In this document: positions 37,233 to 45,621 of the stretch, piece after piece
Position numbering within the stretch: position 1 is the first letter of the stretch
How the letters are laid out: each line of letters begins with the position of its first letter
From: Tritonibacter litoralis
Lineage (GTDB): Bacteria > Pseudomonadota > Alphaproteobacteria > Rhodobacterales > Rhodobacteraceae
Direction of reading: 5' to 3'
DNA: 64,000 nt
NCBI RefSeq assembly: GCF_009496005.1
Contig: NZ_WIBF01000003.1
Location: 124,001-188,000 of the forward strand
The notes under the pieces: generated by a model
Database searches by the model: none
The model's input: the letters and a program-made list of their open reading frames with translations, nothing else
Told to the model about the DNA's origin: nothing
Position numbers and translations under genes: made by a program

Positions 37233-38342
37233 ATGCCTAAAGTTCCCGGTGCGCTACTTTCAATTGCGGTTTTGCTCCTTGCCGCCTGTGCCCAAGACCG
37301 AAATGCTGCACCCATTGTGCCCGAAGCGGCTGAAATCGGTCACCAAGAGGTGGTGTTTGGCGCAACAACGCGGCGTTTTGACGGAACCAGCTTTGACTTT
37401 CATCGATCTCCTGACATCCGCCTTTTAGAGCTTGAAGTTTCGGTTCCAGCGAACCGCCTAAGTGGTACCTTGCCATTGGGTGGCGGTGATCCGAACCCTG
37501 AAACGGATTTTGTGCTGACGGGTCAGACCTTTCACAGCCCGCAAAGCTTTGCGCGCAGTATCAAAGACAGCCTAAAGACCGTGCCGCCGTATCAGCGGGA
37601 GGTGACGATCTTTGTCCATGGGTTCAACAACACCTTTGGAGAGGCGGCGTTTCGCACAGCGCAGTTGAAACATGACATTGAAATCCCCGGTGCCATGATC
37701 TTTTATGCTTGGCCCAGCCGTGGCGCTGCCTTGGGATATGCATATGACGAAGACAGCGCCCTGTTTGCGCGTGATGGTCTGGAACGACTACTGCGAAAGA
37801 CGCGCGAAGCCACCGGTCGTCCAGTGATCGTGGTCGCGCATTCCTTGGGGACTCAATTGACCATGGAAGCCCTGCGCCAGATCGAAATCGGCACACCGGG
37901 ATGGAGTGCAAATAACCTGGCAGGCGTGGTGCTGATGTCGCCTGATCTCGACGTGGATGTGTTTCGTCAACAAGTCAGCCGTTTCAAAAAATTGCCGCAG
38001 CCCTTTGTGATTTTTGCAAACAGCAGGGACCGGGCTTTGGGGATTTCACAACGTATTCGCGGCACCCGCACGCGCGCGCGACTGGGCAATATCAGCTCCT
38101 TGGATCGACTGGAGGACCTGCCCGTGCAGGTCATTGATACATCAGGTCTGAAAAGCAGTCGCGACCTCAACCATTTCCCAGCGGCGAACTCGCCAACGTT
38201 GATTTCCCTATTGAAGCGCTTGCAGATAGAGGCGGATTCCATAGAGGAGCGGAGTATAGATCTGGCGCGTCTTTTGCCGGGCAGGTTCTCCCAAGAAGGC
38301 GGTGCCGTGCGGGTTCAGTTGGAAGAGGCTCCGGCGCAATAG
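37233..38342 (+). CDS. Lipoprotein alpha/beta hydrolase (DUF900 family)
   Basis: 369 residues from ATG 37233 (a GTG lies three bases upstream). A lipoprotein signal peptide ends in the lipobox LLAACAQD, so the protein is likely anchored to the membrane through Cys about 19. The DUF900 alpha/beta-hydrolase core follows: EVTIFVHGFNNTFGEAAFRTAQLKHD, nucleophile elbow IVVAHSLGTQLTMEAL, MSPDLDVDVFRQQV and a late catalytic His region (SSRDLNHFPA). It is probably an esterase or lipase of the envelope; the substrate is unknown. It lies 82 bp after hslU. Confidence 0.85.
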   Translation: MPKVPGALLSIAVLLLAACAQDRNAAPIVPEAAEIGHQEVVFGATTRRFDGTSFDFHRSPDIRLLELEVSVPANRLSGTLPLGGGDPNPETDFVLTGQTFHSPQSFARSIKDSLKTVPPYQREVTIFVHGFNNTFGEAAFRTAQLKHDIEIPGAMIFYAWPSRGAALGYAYDEDSALFARDGLERLLRKTREATGRPVIVVAHSLGTQLTMEALRQIEIGTPGWSANNLAGVVLMSPDLDVDVFRQQVSRFKKLPQPFVIFANSRDRALGISQRIRGTRTRARLGNISSLDRLEDLPVQVIDTSGLKSSRDLNHFPAANSPTLISLLKRLQIEADSIEERSIDLARLLPGRFSQEGGAVRVQLEEAPAQ

Positions 38343-38346
38343 GTCA

Positions 38347-38934
38347 TTACCGCGTGCGACGCAGATAGACATAATAAGCACCTTCGCCACCATGTGAGAT
38401 ATGCGCTTGGGTGACCTGCAATACGGCCTGTGCCAATGGGGGCAGGGCGAGCCATTGGGGAACCTTGTGGCGCAACACCCCTCGCGGCACCGGCATGGGG
38501 CCGGGCTCGTCGCGATCTTTGCCCTTGCCGGTAATCACAAGCACCAGACGTTTTCCCGAAGCCTGTGCAGACAGAATAAATCGGGTCAGGGCAGGGTGGG
38601 CGGTATCAATCCGCATTCCATGCAGATCCAGCTTCCCTTCGGGGCGCAGCCGACCGCGTTTCATCCTGCGATAGGCCTTCTCATCCATCTGCACACCGCG
38701 ATTGGCCAAAGAGCTCCCAATCGAGGGTTTCAGATCATTGGCCCGCGCGCTTGGTTTTGCGTTTGCACCGATCTCGAACGTCTCAGGTCGAAAGGGTACT
38801 GGTTTTTTGGGCTTGGGTTTTGGAAGCGGCGTGACATGGCCGTTCTGCACCTTTTCCGGATGCATCCGCTCGGTCTGTTTGACGACCTTTTTCCAAAGGT
38901 CGATCTCGTCATCTGTCAGCTTGCGGCGGGTCAT
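38347..38934 (-). CDS. Smr (small MutS-related) domain protein
   Basis: 195 residues. The N-terminal half is basic and low in complexity (TPLPKPKPKKPVPFRPE). The C-terminal Smr domain shows the LDLHGM motif, LVITGKGKDRDEPG, and RHKVPQWLALPP, which are the nuclease-fold signatures. Smr proteins have DNA or RNA nicking activity. Recent work ties several to ribosome rescue by mRNA cleavage. The exact substrate here is unknown. It overlaps the mltA stop by one base and ends the leftward operon Tim44-like, mltA, smr. Confidence 0.88.
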   Translation of the reverse strand: MTRRKLTDDEIDLWKKVVKQTERMHPEKVQNGHVTPLPKPKPKKPVPFRPETFEIGANAKPSARANDLKPSIGSSLANRGVQMDEKAYRRMKRGRLRPEGKLDLHGMRIDTAHPALTRFILSAQASGKRLVLVITGKGKDRDEPGPMPVPRGVLRHKVPQWLALPPLAQAVLQVTQAHISHGGEGAYYVYLRRTR

Positions 38935-39992
38935 CAGAGGTCTTCCGGTAACAGCGCATAGGCCCGTTGGATCGGCAACAACACATACATGCGTCCTGGA
39001 TCACGCAGCTGGCCTGCAGCCTGACCTGCCGCGTCCCCGGTGCCAAAGAAGATATCGGCCCGTTGCGCACCTTTGATCGCAGATCCCGTATCTTGGGCGA
39101 TCATCAACTGCCGCATCTGTGAGGCTCCGTCTTTTTCCACCCACACAGGCGCACCCAATGGGGTAAAGGCAGGGTCGACGGCGATACTGCGCATTGGCGT
39201 CACGGAGCGGTTCATCGCCCCAAGCGGCCCCTTGGAGGCATGAACTTGGTTCACCTCGCGGAAGAACACATAGGACGGGTTGTGAAACAGCAGCTCGCGT
39301 CCGGCGGCCGGGTTTCGACGCACCCAGTTCTTGATCACCTGTGCGCTGACTTGATGGGCGTTGAATACCCCGCGTCGCACCAGCTCTTGGCCAATGGACC
39401 GGTATTCATGCCCGTTGGCCCCCCCATACCCCACCCGAATGACCGCGCCATTGGGCAGGCGGATACGACCGGACCCTTGGATCTGAAGGAAAAACAGTTC
39501 AACCGGGTCATCCACCCAGGCGATCTCCAGACCGCGCCCGGCCATCACTCCACTGGTCAGGATTTGCCGACGCGGCAACCATTGCCCATTTCCACGCGCC
39601 TCTGGCGGCAGGCGATAAACCGGGTAGCGATAGCGATCCGTTGGGTATTTTGACCCGGAAAGCTCTGGTTCAAAATAGCCCGTAAACAGCGCCTTTTTGC
39701 CATCTTCAATCATCACCGGGCGGAAGAACAATTCAAAAAACGCCCGTGCTGAGCCTTGGGGCTGGGACTGTGCAAGGGCACAAAGCGAGCTCCAATCCGG
39801 GTCATCCAGATCGGGACATGTCTCCATAAAGGCCTGAAAGGCCAGATCATGATCATCCTCTGCCCAGCCATCCAGCTGGTCAAAGGACATCATCGTGACT
39901 GTCGTTTCAGATTGGGATGCCGCTCCGCCTGCGCCAAATGCAGCGCAACACAGGGCCGAAAGGCCCAATGCATGTCGGAGCGCAGTCATCAT
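38934..39992 (-). CDS. mltA: Membrane-bound lytic murein transglycosylase A
   Basis: 352 residues with a signal peptide (LRHALGLSALCCAAFGAGGAASQ). The MltA domain shows KALFTGYFEPELSGS and FLQIQGSGRIRLPNGAVIRVGYGGANGHEYRSIG. The C-terminal 3D domain holds the three Asp (AVDPAFTPLG, IAQDTGSAIKGAQRADIFFG). It cleaves peptidoglycan glycan strands to 1,6-anhydroMurNAc products, which feed recycling and so link to the AmgK/MurU pair. There is no strict lipobox at the signal end; CCAA is a possible one. Confidence 0.94.
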   Translation of the reverse strand: MMTALRHALGLSALCCAAFGAGGAASQSETTVTMMSFDQLDGWAEDDHDLAFQAFMETCPDLDDPDWSSLCALAQSQPQGSARAFFELFFRPVMIEDGKKALFTGYFEPELSGSKYPTDRYRYPVYRLPPEARGNGQWLPRRQILTSGVMAGRGLEIAWVDDPVELFFLQIQGSGRIRLPNGAVIRVGYGGANGHEYRSIGQELVRRGVFNAHQVSAQVIKNWVRRNPAAGRELLFHNPSYVFFREVNQVHASKGPLGAMNRSVTPMRSIAVDPAFTPLGAPVWVEKDGASQMRQLMIAQDTGSAIKGAQRADIFFGTGDAAGQAAGQLRDPGRMYVLLPIQRAYALLPEDL

Positions 39993-40645
39993 GCGTCTGT
40001 GGCGACCAATTGCCAGTTCGGATCATCTGCACCCATGTTGCGGGCAAAGACCCAAGTGTCTTTTTGTTTCTTGACTGTCTTGCTGTCGCCTTCGACGATC
40101 TCACCTTCGCTGTTGCGCACAACCGAGGTCAGCTCACCCACAAACCGCATGGTCACTTCAGCGGTCGAGGAGCTTTCGTCATACGTGGCATTCACTAGCG
40201 TCGTTTCCCGAACGCCGATAAAGTTGGCTTCGATGGTCAGACCCTGATCTTCGCGTGCGGCAACCGCATCGACAAAGCTGTCATAGATCTCTTCGGTCAG
40301 GAACGGCTGGATCTGCGTGAGTTCACCGTTTTCAAATCCCATCAGAATCATCTCATAGGCGCCACGGGCACCTTGGACGAATTCGCTGACGCTGAAACCT
40401 GGTTCAACCCGTTTCATGGCTGCCAAAGCCCGTGCCTGGGCGCTGTCAGCTGCCACATGATCGGTGATGTCGCTGTCCGGGCCGCCTTCGATCACTTCCA
40501 GATCCTGCGCTGTGCGACGAGTGGTCGGTTCCGGCATCCGTGGTTTTTCAAACCCATCACGGGTCCCCAAAACACTTTTCAAACGCAAAATCAGAAAAAT
40601 GGCGATACCTGCCAGAATCAAAAGAGAAATCACGGGATTGTCCAT
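39989..40645 (-). CDS. Tim44-like (TimA) membrane-associated protein
   Basis: 218 residues. One N-terminal membrane helix (NPVISLLILAGIAIFLILRL) is followed by a charged linker and a Tim44-like domain (FVQGARGAYEMILMGFENGELTQIQPFLTEEIYDSFVDAVAARE, later VTMRFVGELTSVVRNSEGE). This is the alphaproteobacterial relative of the mitochondrial import protein Tim44, called TimA in Caulobacter. The bacterial role is poorly defined. It overlaps mltA by 4 bp. The secB/fxsA side is divergent. Confidence 0.88.
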   Translation of the reverse strand: MDNPVISLLILAGIAIFLILRLKSVLGTRDGFEKPRMPEPTTRRTAQDLEVIEGGPDSDITDHVAADSAQARALAAMKRVEPGFSVSEFVQGARGAYEMILMGFENGELTQIQPFLTEEIYDSFVDAVAAREDQGLTIEANFIGVRETTLVNATYDESSSTAEVTMRFVGELTSVVRNSEGEIVEGDSKTVKKQKDTWVFARNMGADDPNWQLVATDA

Positions 40646-40758
40646 TTATACCTCATGCGGGGCGTTCGTGCTTTGTTTGAAACCTTGCGGTTCTGATCTT
40701 ATGTAGGTGAGCAAGGGAAACAAGTCTACCGTCCCAAGTACGATACAAGGAAACCGTG

Positions 40759-41262
40759 ATGTATCTCTTTTTGGCCTTCGTTCTGGTGCCAATCATCGAA
40801 ATTGCACTGTTTATACAGGTTGGCAGCGCCATTGGGTTGATACCGACGCTGTTGATTGTGGTTCTGACAGCAATTTTGGGCACTTGGCTGGTTCGCAACC
40901 AAGGTCAATTGGCGTTGGGTCAACTGCGCAGTTCGTTCCAGCATCTGTCTGATCCAACAGAACCTTTGGCGCATGGGGCCATGATCCTTTTTGCGGGGGC
41001 TTTGCTGCTGACGCCGGGATTTTTTACGGACGCCGTTGGTTTTTCCTTGTTGGTGCCACGCATCCGGATTGCTGTTTTCAACTACCTGCGGGCCCGCGTC
41101 ATTGTTGCACAGTTCCATATGGGCACTACGCAGCAAACCCACGGTTTCACCCATCCGCGTCAACAAGACCCGTCAGGAGACACCATTGATGGAGAGTTTC
41201 ACGAGGTAAAACCCAGCAAGCCATCTGACAAACCATCAAAATGGGTGGAGGGGCCAAAGTAA
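40759..41262 (+). CDS. fxsA: FxsA family membrane protein
   Basis: 167 residues from ATG 40759 (AAGG upstream). FxsA signature: FLAFVLVPIIEIALFIQVGSAIG, TLLIVVLTAILGTWLVRNQG, and LLLTPGFFTDAVGFSLLVPRIR. There are three to four membrane helices and a hydrophilic, His-, Lys- and Pro-rich C-terminal tail. FxsA overexpression relieves phage T7 F-exclusion in E. coli; the normal role is unknown. It is followed by secB. Confidence 0.9.
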   Translation: MYLFLAFVLVPIIEIALFIQVGSAIGLIPTLLIVVLTAILGTWLVRNQGQLALGQLRSSFQHLSDPTEPLAHGAMILFAGALLLTPGFFTDAVGFSLLVPRIRIAVFNYLRARVIVAQFHMGTTQQTHGFTHPRQQDPSGDTIDGEFHEVKPSKPSDKPSKWVEGPK

Positions 41263-41348
41263 CGAATGAATGACAAATTTAGGCAGCCGTTGTGGTAACA
41301 CGTGCAAGCTGATAAGCACGTCGCGATCATATTTCTAGGAGACTACCC

Positions 41349-41843
41349 ATGGCTGAAAATGGCGCTGCAGAAGCCCCTCAGCAACCGCAGGTCCAAATGA
41401 AGATTTTGGGCCAGTTCATCCGCGACATGTCGTTCGAAAACGTTATGGCGCAAAAGGGTGTTGCCGGTGAGGTTCAACCCGACGTGAACGTACAAGTCGC
41501 GCTGGACGCCAAAAAGCGTTCCGTGGACAACCAGTTCGAAGTCATCACCAAGCTGACCGTTGAATCCAAGAACAAGGGCGGCGAAGGCATGCTGTTTGTT
41601 CTGGAGCTGGAATATGTTGGCATCTTCCACATCGAAGGCATCCCAGAGGATCAACTGCACCCGTTCCTGTTGATCGAATGCCCACGCATGCTGTTCCCGT
41701 TCCTGCGTCGCATCGTCTCGGACGTTACGCGCGATGGTGGCTTCCCGCCGCTGAACCTGGACAACATCGATTTTGTTGCAATCTATCGCAACGAGCTGGC
41801 GCGCCGTCAGGCCGCGTCCGAAGCTCCGGTTCCGCAAGCCTAA
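41349..41843 (+). CDS. secB: Protein-export chaperone SecB
   Basis: 164 residues with AGGAG at 41337. Family features: VQMKILGQFIRDMSFENV, VNVQVALDAKKRSVDNQFEVITKLTVESKN, LELEYVGIFHIEGIPEDQLHPFLLIECPRMLFPFLRRIVSDVTRDGGFPPL. SecB tetramers keep preproteins unfolded and hand them to SecA. It is convergent with dnaQ, and the two share a hairpin terminator. Confidence 0.98.
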   Translation: MAENGAAEAPQQPQVQMKILGQFIRDMSFENVMAQKGVAGEVQPDVNVQVALDAKKRSVDNQFEVITKLTVESKNKGGEGMLFVLELEYVGIFHIEGIPEDQLHPFLLIECPRMLFPFLRRIVSDVTRDGGFPPLNLDNIDFVAIYRNELARRQAASEAPVPQA

Positions 41844-41865
41844 GCGCTTCTGGTCAAGCAATTTG

Positions 41866-41894
41866 AAACGCCGTCCCCGAGGGGCGGCGTTTTT
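41866..41894. terminator. Bidirectional terminator between secB and dnaQ
   Basis: AAACGCCGTCCCC pairs with GGGGCGGCGTTT (one G-T) and is followed by T residues on the plus strand. It is weaker on the minus strand, where GTTT follows. The dnaQ stop codon (41893-41895) lies in the T-run itself. Confidence 0.88.
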
Positions 41895-42621
41895 AGTTCA
41901 GCACCTTCCACAAAGCTTCATCCCCCATTTTTTCAACAAAAGCGTCATGCGCTTCTTTTTCAGCCGCTGTCAGCCGTGAGGGTAGGGGATTTGGCCGTGC
42001 AGTTGGCCGCCAGTCGTCAGAAATTTGCGTTTCTGAATTGCCTTCGACAGAGGCCAATCCAAAATCCGGTTGCCGCCCTCCGATCAGTTCCAGATAAACG
42101 TCTGCCAGAATCTCAGAGTCCAACAGCGCCCCGTGCAAGGTACGGTTTGAGTTATCTATCCCAAACCGACGACACAGGGCATCCAGCGTCGCCGGCGAGC
42201 CCGGAAATTTGCGACGCGCCATCGCCAGCGTATCAAGCGCCTGATCATTGGGCAGGGTCGGCAAACCCATCCAACGGAGCTCGGCATTGAGGAACTTCAT
42301 GTCAAAGCTGGCGTTGTGAATGACCATTTTGCTGTCGCGAACAAAATCCAGAAACTGTTGGCCCACTTTGGCAAAAACAGGTTTGTCGCGCAGGATCACC
42401 TGCCCTGGTTCGGGCTGTTGTGGCGGCTCCAACAGGTCGGGACCAATGCCATGAACACCAAAGGCTTCGGCCGGCATCGAGCGTTCCGGGTTGATATAAA
42501 CGTGAAACGTCTCACCCGTTGGCATATGATTCAACAGCTCAACTGCACCGATTTCAACAATCCGGTCGCCGGATTCAGGGTCAAACCCGGTGGTCTCCGT
42601 GTCGAGCACAATCTCACGCAT
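41893..42621 (-). CDS. dnaQ: DNA polymerase III epsilon subunit (3'-5' proofreading exonuclease)
   Basis: 242 residues from ATG 42621, since the family start REIVLDTETTGFDP follows. The frame is open to 42747, inside coaE. DEDDh exonuclease motifs: Exo I DTETTG, Exo II HNASFDMKFLNAEL, Exo III HGALLDSEILADVYLEL. The C-terminal tail (about 175-242) is the polymerase alpha-binding part. It overlaps the coaE end by 8 bp. It belongs to the leftward maf-aroE-coaE-dnaQ group flanking the origin. Confidence 0.97.
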   Translation of the reverse strand: MREIVLDTETTGFDPESGDRIVEIGAVELLNHMPTGETFHVYINPERSMPAEAFGVHGIGPDLLEPPQQPEPGQVILRDKPVFAKVGQQFLDFVRDSKMVIHNASFDMKFLNAELRWMGLPTLPNDQALDTLAMARRKFPGSPATLDALCRRFGIDNSNRTLHGALLDSEILADVYLELIGGRQPDFGLASVEGNSETQISDDWRPTARPNPLPSRLTAAEKEAHDAFVEKMGDEALWKVLN

Positions 42622-43207
42622 CGCGCATCCTTTTTTGAATCTCTTCCAGGATCTGATCCACCTGCGCGGCGGCATGATCCAATGTATCTGTTTCGATGTG
42701 ATACTCGGCCCGCGCCAGTTTTTCCGCAATGGGCATCTGTTTCGCAAGGATCTGTTCGAACTGAAGCGGTGTCATGGTTCCACGTTCCAAGACCCGGCGA
42801 CGTTGCTCCGCAGCATTAACAAAGACACAGGCGACCGCATCCATCTCATCCTCTGCGCCGGTTTCAAATAGCAATGGGATGTCAAAGACCAGAACATCAG
42901 CGTTTTCTGTGGCCTTAAACACCGCACGGTCCTGTTGAACCAAGGGATGCACAATGGCTTCGATCCGGGGCAGGGCAGTTGGATCTTTTGCGATCATTTC
43001 CCGTAAGGCTGCCCGATCAACAGTGCCGTCCTGAACGGCTTCGGGAAACAGAGCGGTTATGGACGCAACGGCTGCGCCGTCCTTGCCATACAGGCGATGA
43101 ACCGCGGCATCTGCATTCCAAATGGCGCAGCCCCGGTCGGCAAACATCTGCGCCGTTGTGCTTTTGCCCATCCCAATAGAGCCGGTCAGGCCGAGGTGAA
43201 AACTCAT
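42614..43207 (-). CDS. coaE: Dephospho-CoA kinase
   Basis: 197 residues from ATG 43207. The frame opens at 43261, but the family N-terminus FHLGLTGSIGMGKSTTAQMF (P-loop) begins here. Further signatures are WNADAAVHRLYG, VFDIPLLFETG and the LERGTMTPLQFEQILAKQMP lid. It catalyses the last step of coenzyme A synthesis, phosphorylation of the 3'-OH of dephospho-CoA. The start overlaps the aroE stop by 4 bp. Confidence 0.97.
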   Translation of the reverse strand: MSFHLGLTGSIGMGKSTTAQMFADRGCAIWNADAAVHRLYGKDGAAVASITALFPEAVQDGTVDRAALREMIAKDPTALPRIEAIVHPLVQQDRAVFKATENADVLVFDIPLLFETGAEDEMDAVACVFVNAAEQRRRVLERGTMTPLQFEQILAKQMPIAEKLARAEYHIETDTLDHAAAQVDQILEEIQKRMRDA

Positions 43208-44037
43208 GCCAGTATTGCCGCGCGGGTCTCTTCGGTCACTTCGGGTCTTGTGCCGAACCAACGTTCAAACCCCGGAACCGCTTGGTGGATCAACATGCCC
43301 AAACCATCAACAGTGGTGCAGCCGACACTGTCCGCATATTTCAACAGATCCGTTTCCAACGGTGTATAGATGAGATCTGTCACAACAGCGTCCGGGCGCA
43401 GACCATCCAATGGGATCCGCAACCGGGATTTGCCGGCCATACCCAATGAGGTGGTGTTGACGACCAGCTTGCCCTCTTCCAGCACATTGGGCGCTTGGAC
43501 CCAATCCACGACGCGCACTTTTTGGCCGAAATCGCTGCGCAATTGTTCGGCCCGATCACGGGTGCGGTTGGTCAGAATAATGTCTTCGACGCCGGCTTCA
43601 ATGAGCGCGGCGATAACGGCACGACACGCACCACCGGCGCCAAGCACCACAGCCGGCCCGGACGCAGGCTGCCAATCCGGCGCACCCTCTTTGAGGTTAT
43701 TGATGAAACCATAGCCATCCGTGTTATCCGCCATGATCTTGCCATCGGGACGAAAAATCAGCGTGTTTGCCGCACCCATCAAGGTTGCACGGTCGGTAAT
43801 CTGATCCGCAATGGCCATCACGGCCTCTTTGTGCGGGATGGTCACATTAGCGCCGACAAACCCCATCTTCGGCATCTGGCGCACAACATTCTCTAAATCA
43901 GCAGGTTCGACATGCAGCGGAATATAGTGTCCTGCGATGTCATAGGTCTTGAGCCAGTGGCCATGAAGCTGCGGCGACTTGGAATGCGCAATGGGGCTGC
44001 CGATAACGCCGGCCAGGGGTATTTTCGGTAGGCTCAT
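43204..44037 (-). CDS. aroE: Shikimate dehydrogenase (NADP+)
   Basis: 277 residues. The N-terminal substrate domain has GVIGSPIAHSKSPQLHGHWL, GANVTIPHKEAVM (catalytic Lys) and NTDGYGF (catalytic Asp). The NADP Rossmann domain has VVLGAGGACRAVIAALIEAG and NRTRDRAEQL. The C-terminus GLGMLIHQAVPGFERWFG is characteristic. It reduces 3-dehydroshikimate to shikimate in aromatic amino-acid synthesis. It overlaps maf and coaE by 4 bp each. Confidence 0.97.
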   Translation of the reverse strand: MSLPKIPLAGVIGSPIAHSKSPQLHGHWLKTYDIAGHYIPLHVEPADLENVVRQMPKMGFVGANVTIPHKEAVMAIADQITDRATLMGAANTLIFRPDGKIMADNTDGYGFINNLKEGAPDWQPASGPAVVLGAGGACRAVIAALIEAGVEDIILTNRTRDRAEQLRSDFGQKVRVVDWVQAPNVLEEGKLVVNTTSLGMAGKSRLRIPLDGLRPDAVVTDLIYTPLETDLLKYADSVGCTTVDGLGMLIHQAVPGFERWFGTRPEVTEETRAAILA

Positions 44038-44633
44038 TGTTCGATTGCTCCCTGCAGTCCGAGATAATTGATAAGTTCGATCAATGGCAAACCCAAGACA
44101 TTAAAGTAGCTGCCCTCGATGTTTGTGAAGAGGCGCACGCCTTCCTCTTCCAATTTGTAAGCACCCACCGCATGCTGAATACTGTCCCAGTTGCGGCTCA
44201 CATAATCCTCCAGATAAGCGTCCGAGCTCATCCGCATGAACAAGCGCACCTGCCCCACATGACGCCAGATAGGCTCGCCATCGCGGTAGATCACCGCCGC
44301 TGACAGCAACATGTGTCGTTTGCCCCGCATACGCTTCAACTGAGCCAGCGCATCTTCTGCCGATTTCGGCTTGGACAGGATCTCTCCGTCAAAGTCGAGA
44401 ACTTGATCACACCCCAACACAAGGCTTCCGGGATGTTTGCCACTTACTTTGCGCGCTTTCGCTTCTGCCAGCGCATCTGCGATATCGCGCGGTGGTGCAC
44501 CCTCAGCCAGCAAAGAGACCTTTATTGTGTCCTCATCCACACGAGGTGACACAATATATGGGTCTATCCCCGCATTTCGCAGCAATTGGGCCCGGATTTC
44601 AGAGCCGGACGCCAGAATGATGTGGGCAGACAT
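44034..44633 (-). CDS. maf: Maf family nucleotide pyrophosphatase
   Basis: 199 residues from ATG 44633, with a GGGGG purine run upstream; the frame is open to 44729. The Maf signature begins IILASGSEIRAQLLRNAGI, then VLGCDQVLDFDGEILSKPKS and the late YKLEEEGVRLFTNIEGSYFNVLGLPL. Maf proteins hydrolyse non-canonical nucleoside triphosphates such as modified UTP, CTP or dTTP. The usual S-x-R-R is S-x-I-R here, a common alphaproteobacterial variant. It is the first gene left of the putative origin. Confidence 0.93.
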   Translation of the reverse strand: MSAHIILASGSEIRAQLLRNAGIDPYIVSPRVDEDTIKVSLLAEGAPPRDIADALAEAKARKVSGKHPGSLVLGCDQVLDFDGEILSKPKSAEDALAQLKRMRGKRHMLLSAAVIYRDGEPIWRHVGQVRLFMRMSSDAYLEDYVSRNWDSIQHAVGAYKLEEEGVRLFTNIEGSYFNVLGLPLIELINYLGLQGAIEQ

Positions 44634-45040
44634 GTGGAAAACCCCCTGAACAAGACGGATATGAATTTCTGATGGTTTGTATGGAATTCCCAGCGCGCCG
44701 CAAGTGGTGAATAAAGTCGAAAATCTCACGCTTTTGCCGGCAGATTCGCCCCGCGTGGATGAGGATAACTCAAATCTCGTGGATAAATACGTTGCCGGCG
44801 ATTCCTCCAGACTTTATCCCCAGTTTAACCTTGGTAAACGGAACCTTAATAACCTTTATTTTAAGGCGTTAAGAAAGGATTCACATCTGGACAACCTGTC
44901 ACGCTGTCATTTTATCCCAAGTGGGGATAATCCAGTGCGGGACTCGATAATCCACGGAAATTGACCTGCACTACAAAAACATCATCCTTCTTAAATATAT
45001 AATTATATTTAAGGGGGGTCCGAACCAGGAAAGACGAGAC
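44634..45040. other. oriC: Putative chromosomal replication origin oriC
   Basis: A 407-bp gene-free, AT-rich gap from which genes diverge: maf-aroE-coaE-dnaQ to the left, hemJ-rho-mnmE-mnmG-rsmG-parA-parB to the right. DnaA-box-like sequences cluster in its right half: TTATCCACG (44778-44786, minus), TTATCCCCA (44814-44822, plus), TTATCCCAA (44912-44920, plus), TTATCCCCA (44922-44930, minus) and TAATCCACG (44948-44956, plus). Between them is an AT-rich stretch with AACCTT repeated at 44827, 44842 and 44851. The same gene order flanks the Caulobacter origin. parS sites lie 3-6 kb away. Function is inferred. Confidence 0.75.
44990..45013. repeat. Perfect AT-rich palindrome at the hemJ edge of oriC
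   Basis: CTTAAATATA, a 4-nt centre TAAT, then TATATTTAAG: ten perfect pairs, nearly all A-T. It could be the duplex-unwinding element, a promoter -10 region for hemJ, or both. Confidence 0.8.
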
Positions 45041-45496
45041 ATGGATCTGACTGATCTGATGTTCACCCTCTACCCATATGCCAAGTCGCTTCACATCATG
45101 GCAGTGATCAGCTGGATGGCAGGTCTGTTCTATCTTCCCCGTCTGTTTGTGTATCACGTTGAACACGGCGAAACCGTGACAGAATGCAAACCTGTGTTTC
45201 TGATCATGGAGGAGAAGCTTCTGAAGGTGATTATGGGCCCTGCAAGCGTTGTGACATGGGTCGCAGGCCTTTTTATGGTGTTCACCCCCGGGATCGTCGA
45301 TTGGAGCGCTGTATGGCCTTGGACTAAGGGGTTGAGCGTGATTGCAATGACATGGTTCCATCATTGGCTGATGTACCGCCATCGCGACTTTAAAGCTGAG
45401 AAGAACACAGTGACTGGCCGACAGTACCGCATGATGAACGAGGTCCCGACGTTGCTGATGGTGGTGATTGTCGTCTCGGTGATCTTTAAATTTTAA
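45041..45496 (+). CDS. hemJ: Protoporphyrinogen IX oxidase HemJ
   Basis: A 151-residue protein with four membrane helices. The HemJ pattern is clear: YPYAKSLHIMAVISWMAGLFYLPRLFVYHVE, then MEEKLLKVIMGPASVVTWVAGL, and WFHHWLMYRHRDF. The conserved His in the first helix and the Lys of EEKLLK are essential in characterised homologues. It oxidises protoporphyrinogen IX to protoporphyrin IX in heme synthesis and replaces HemG or HemY-type oxidases in alphaproteobacteria and cyanobacteria. It lies between oriC and rho. Confidence 0.93.
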   Translation: MDLTDLMFTLYPYAKSLHIMAVISWMAGLFYLPRLFVYHVEHGETVTECKPVFLIMEEKLLKVIMGPASVVTWVAGLFMVFTPGIVDWSAVWPWTKGLSVIAMTWFHHWLMYRHRDFKAEKNTVTGRQYRMMNEVPTLLMVVIVVSVIFKF

Positions 45497-45621
45497 CAGC
45501 CCGTTTGACTCACCTTCGGCAAACGCCTATGTAAGGCGTCGCGGACCCGTCCGGGATTCCGTTTCTTCCATTGACTTCATACGAACGCCCCATCTCACAT
45601 GGGCACAGAGGCCGTGTATTA

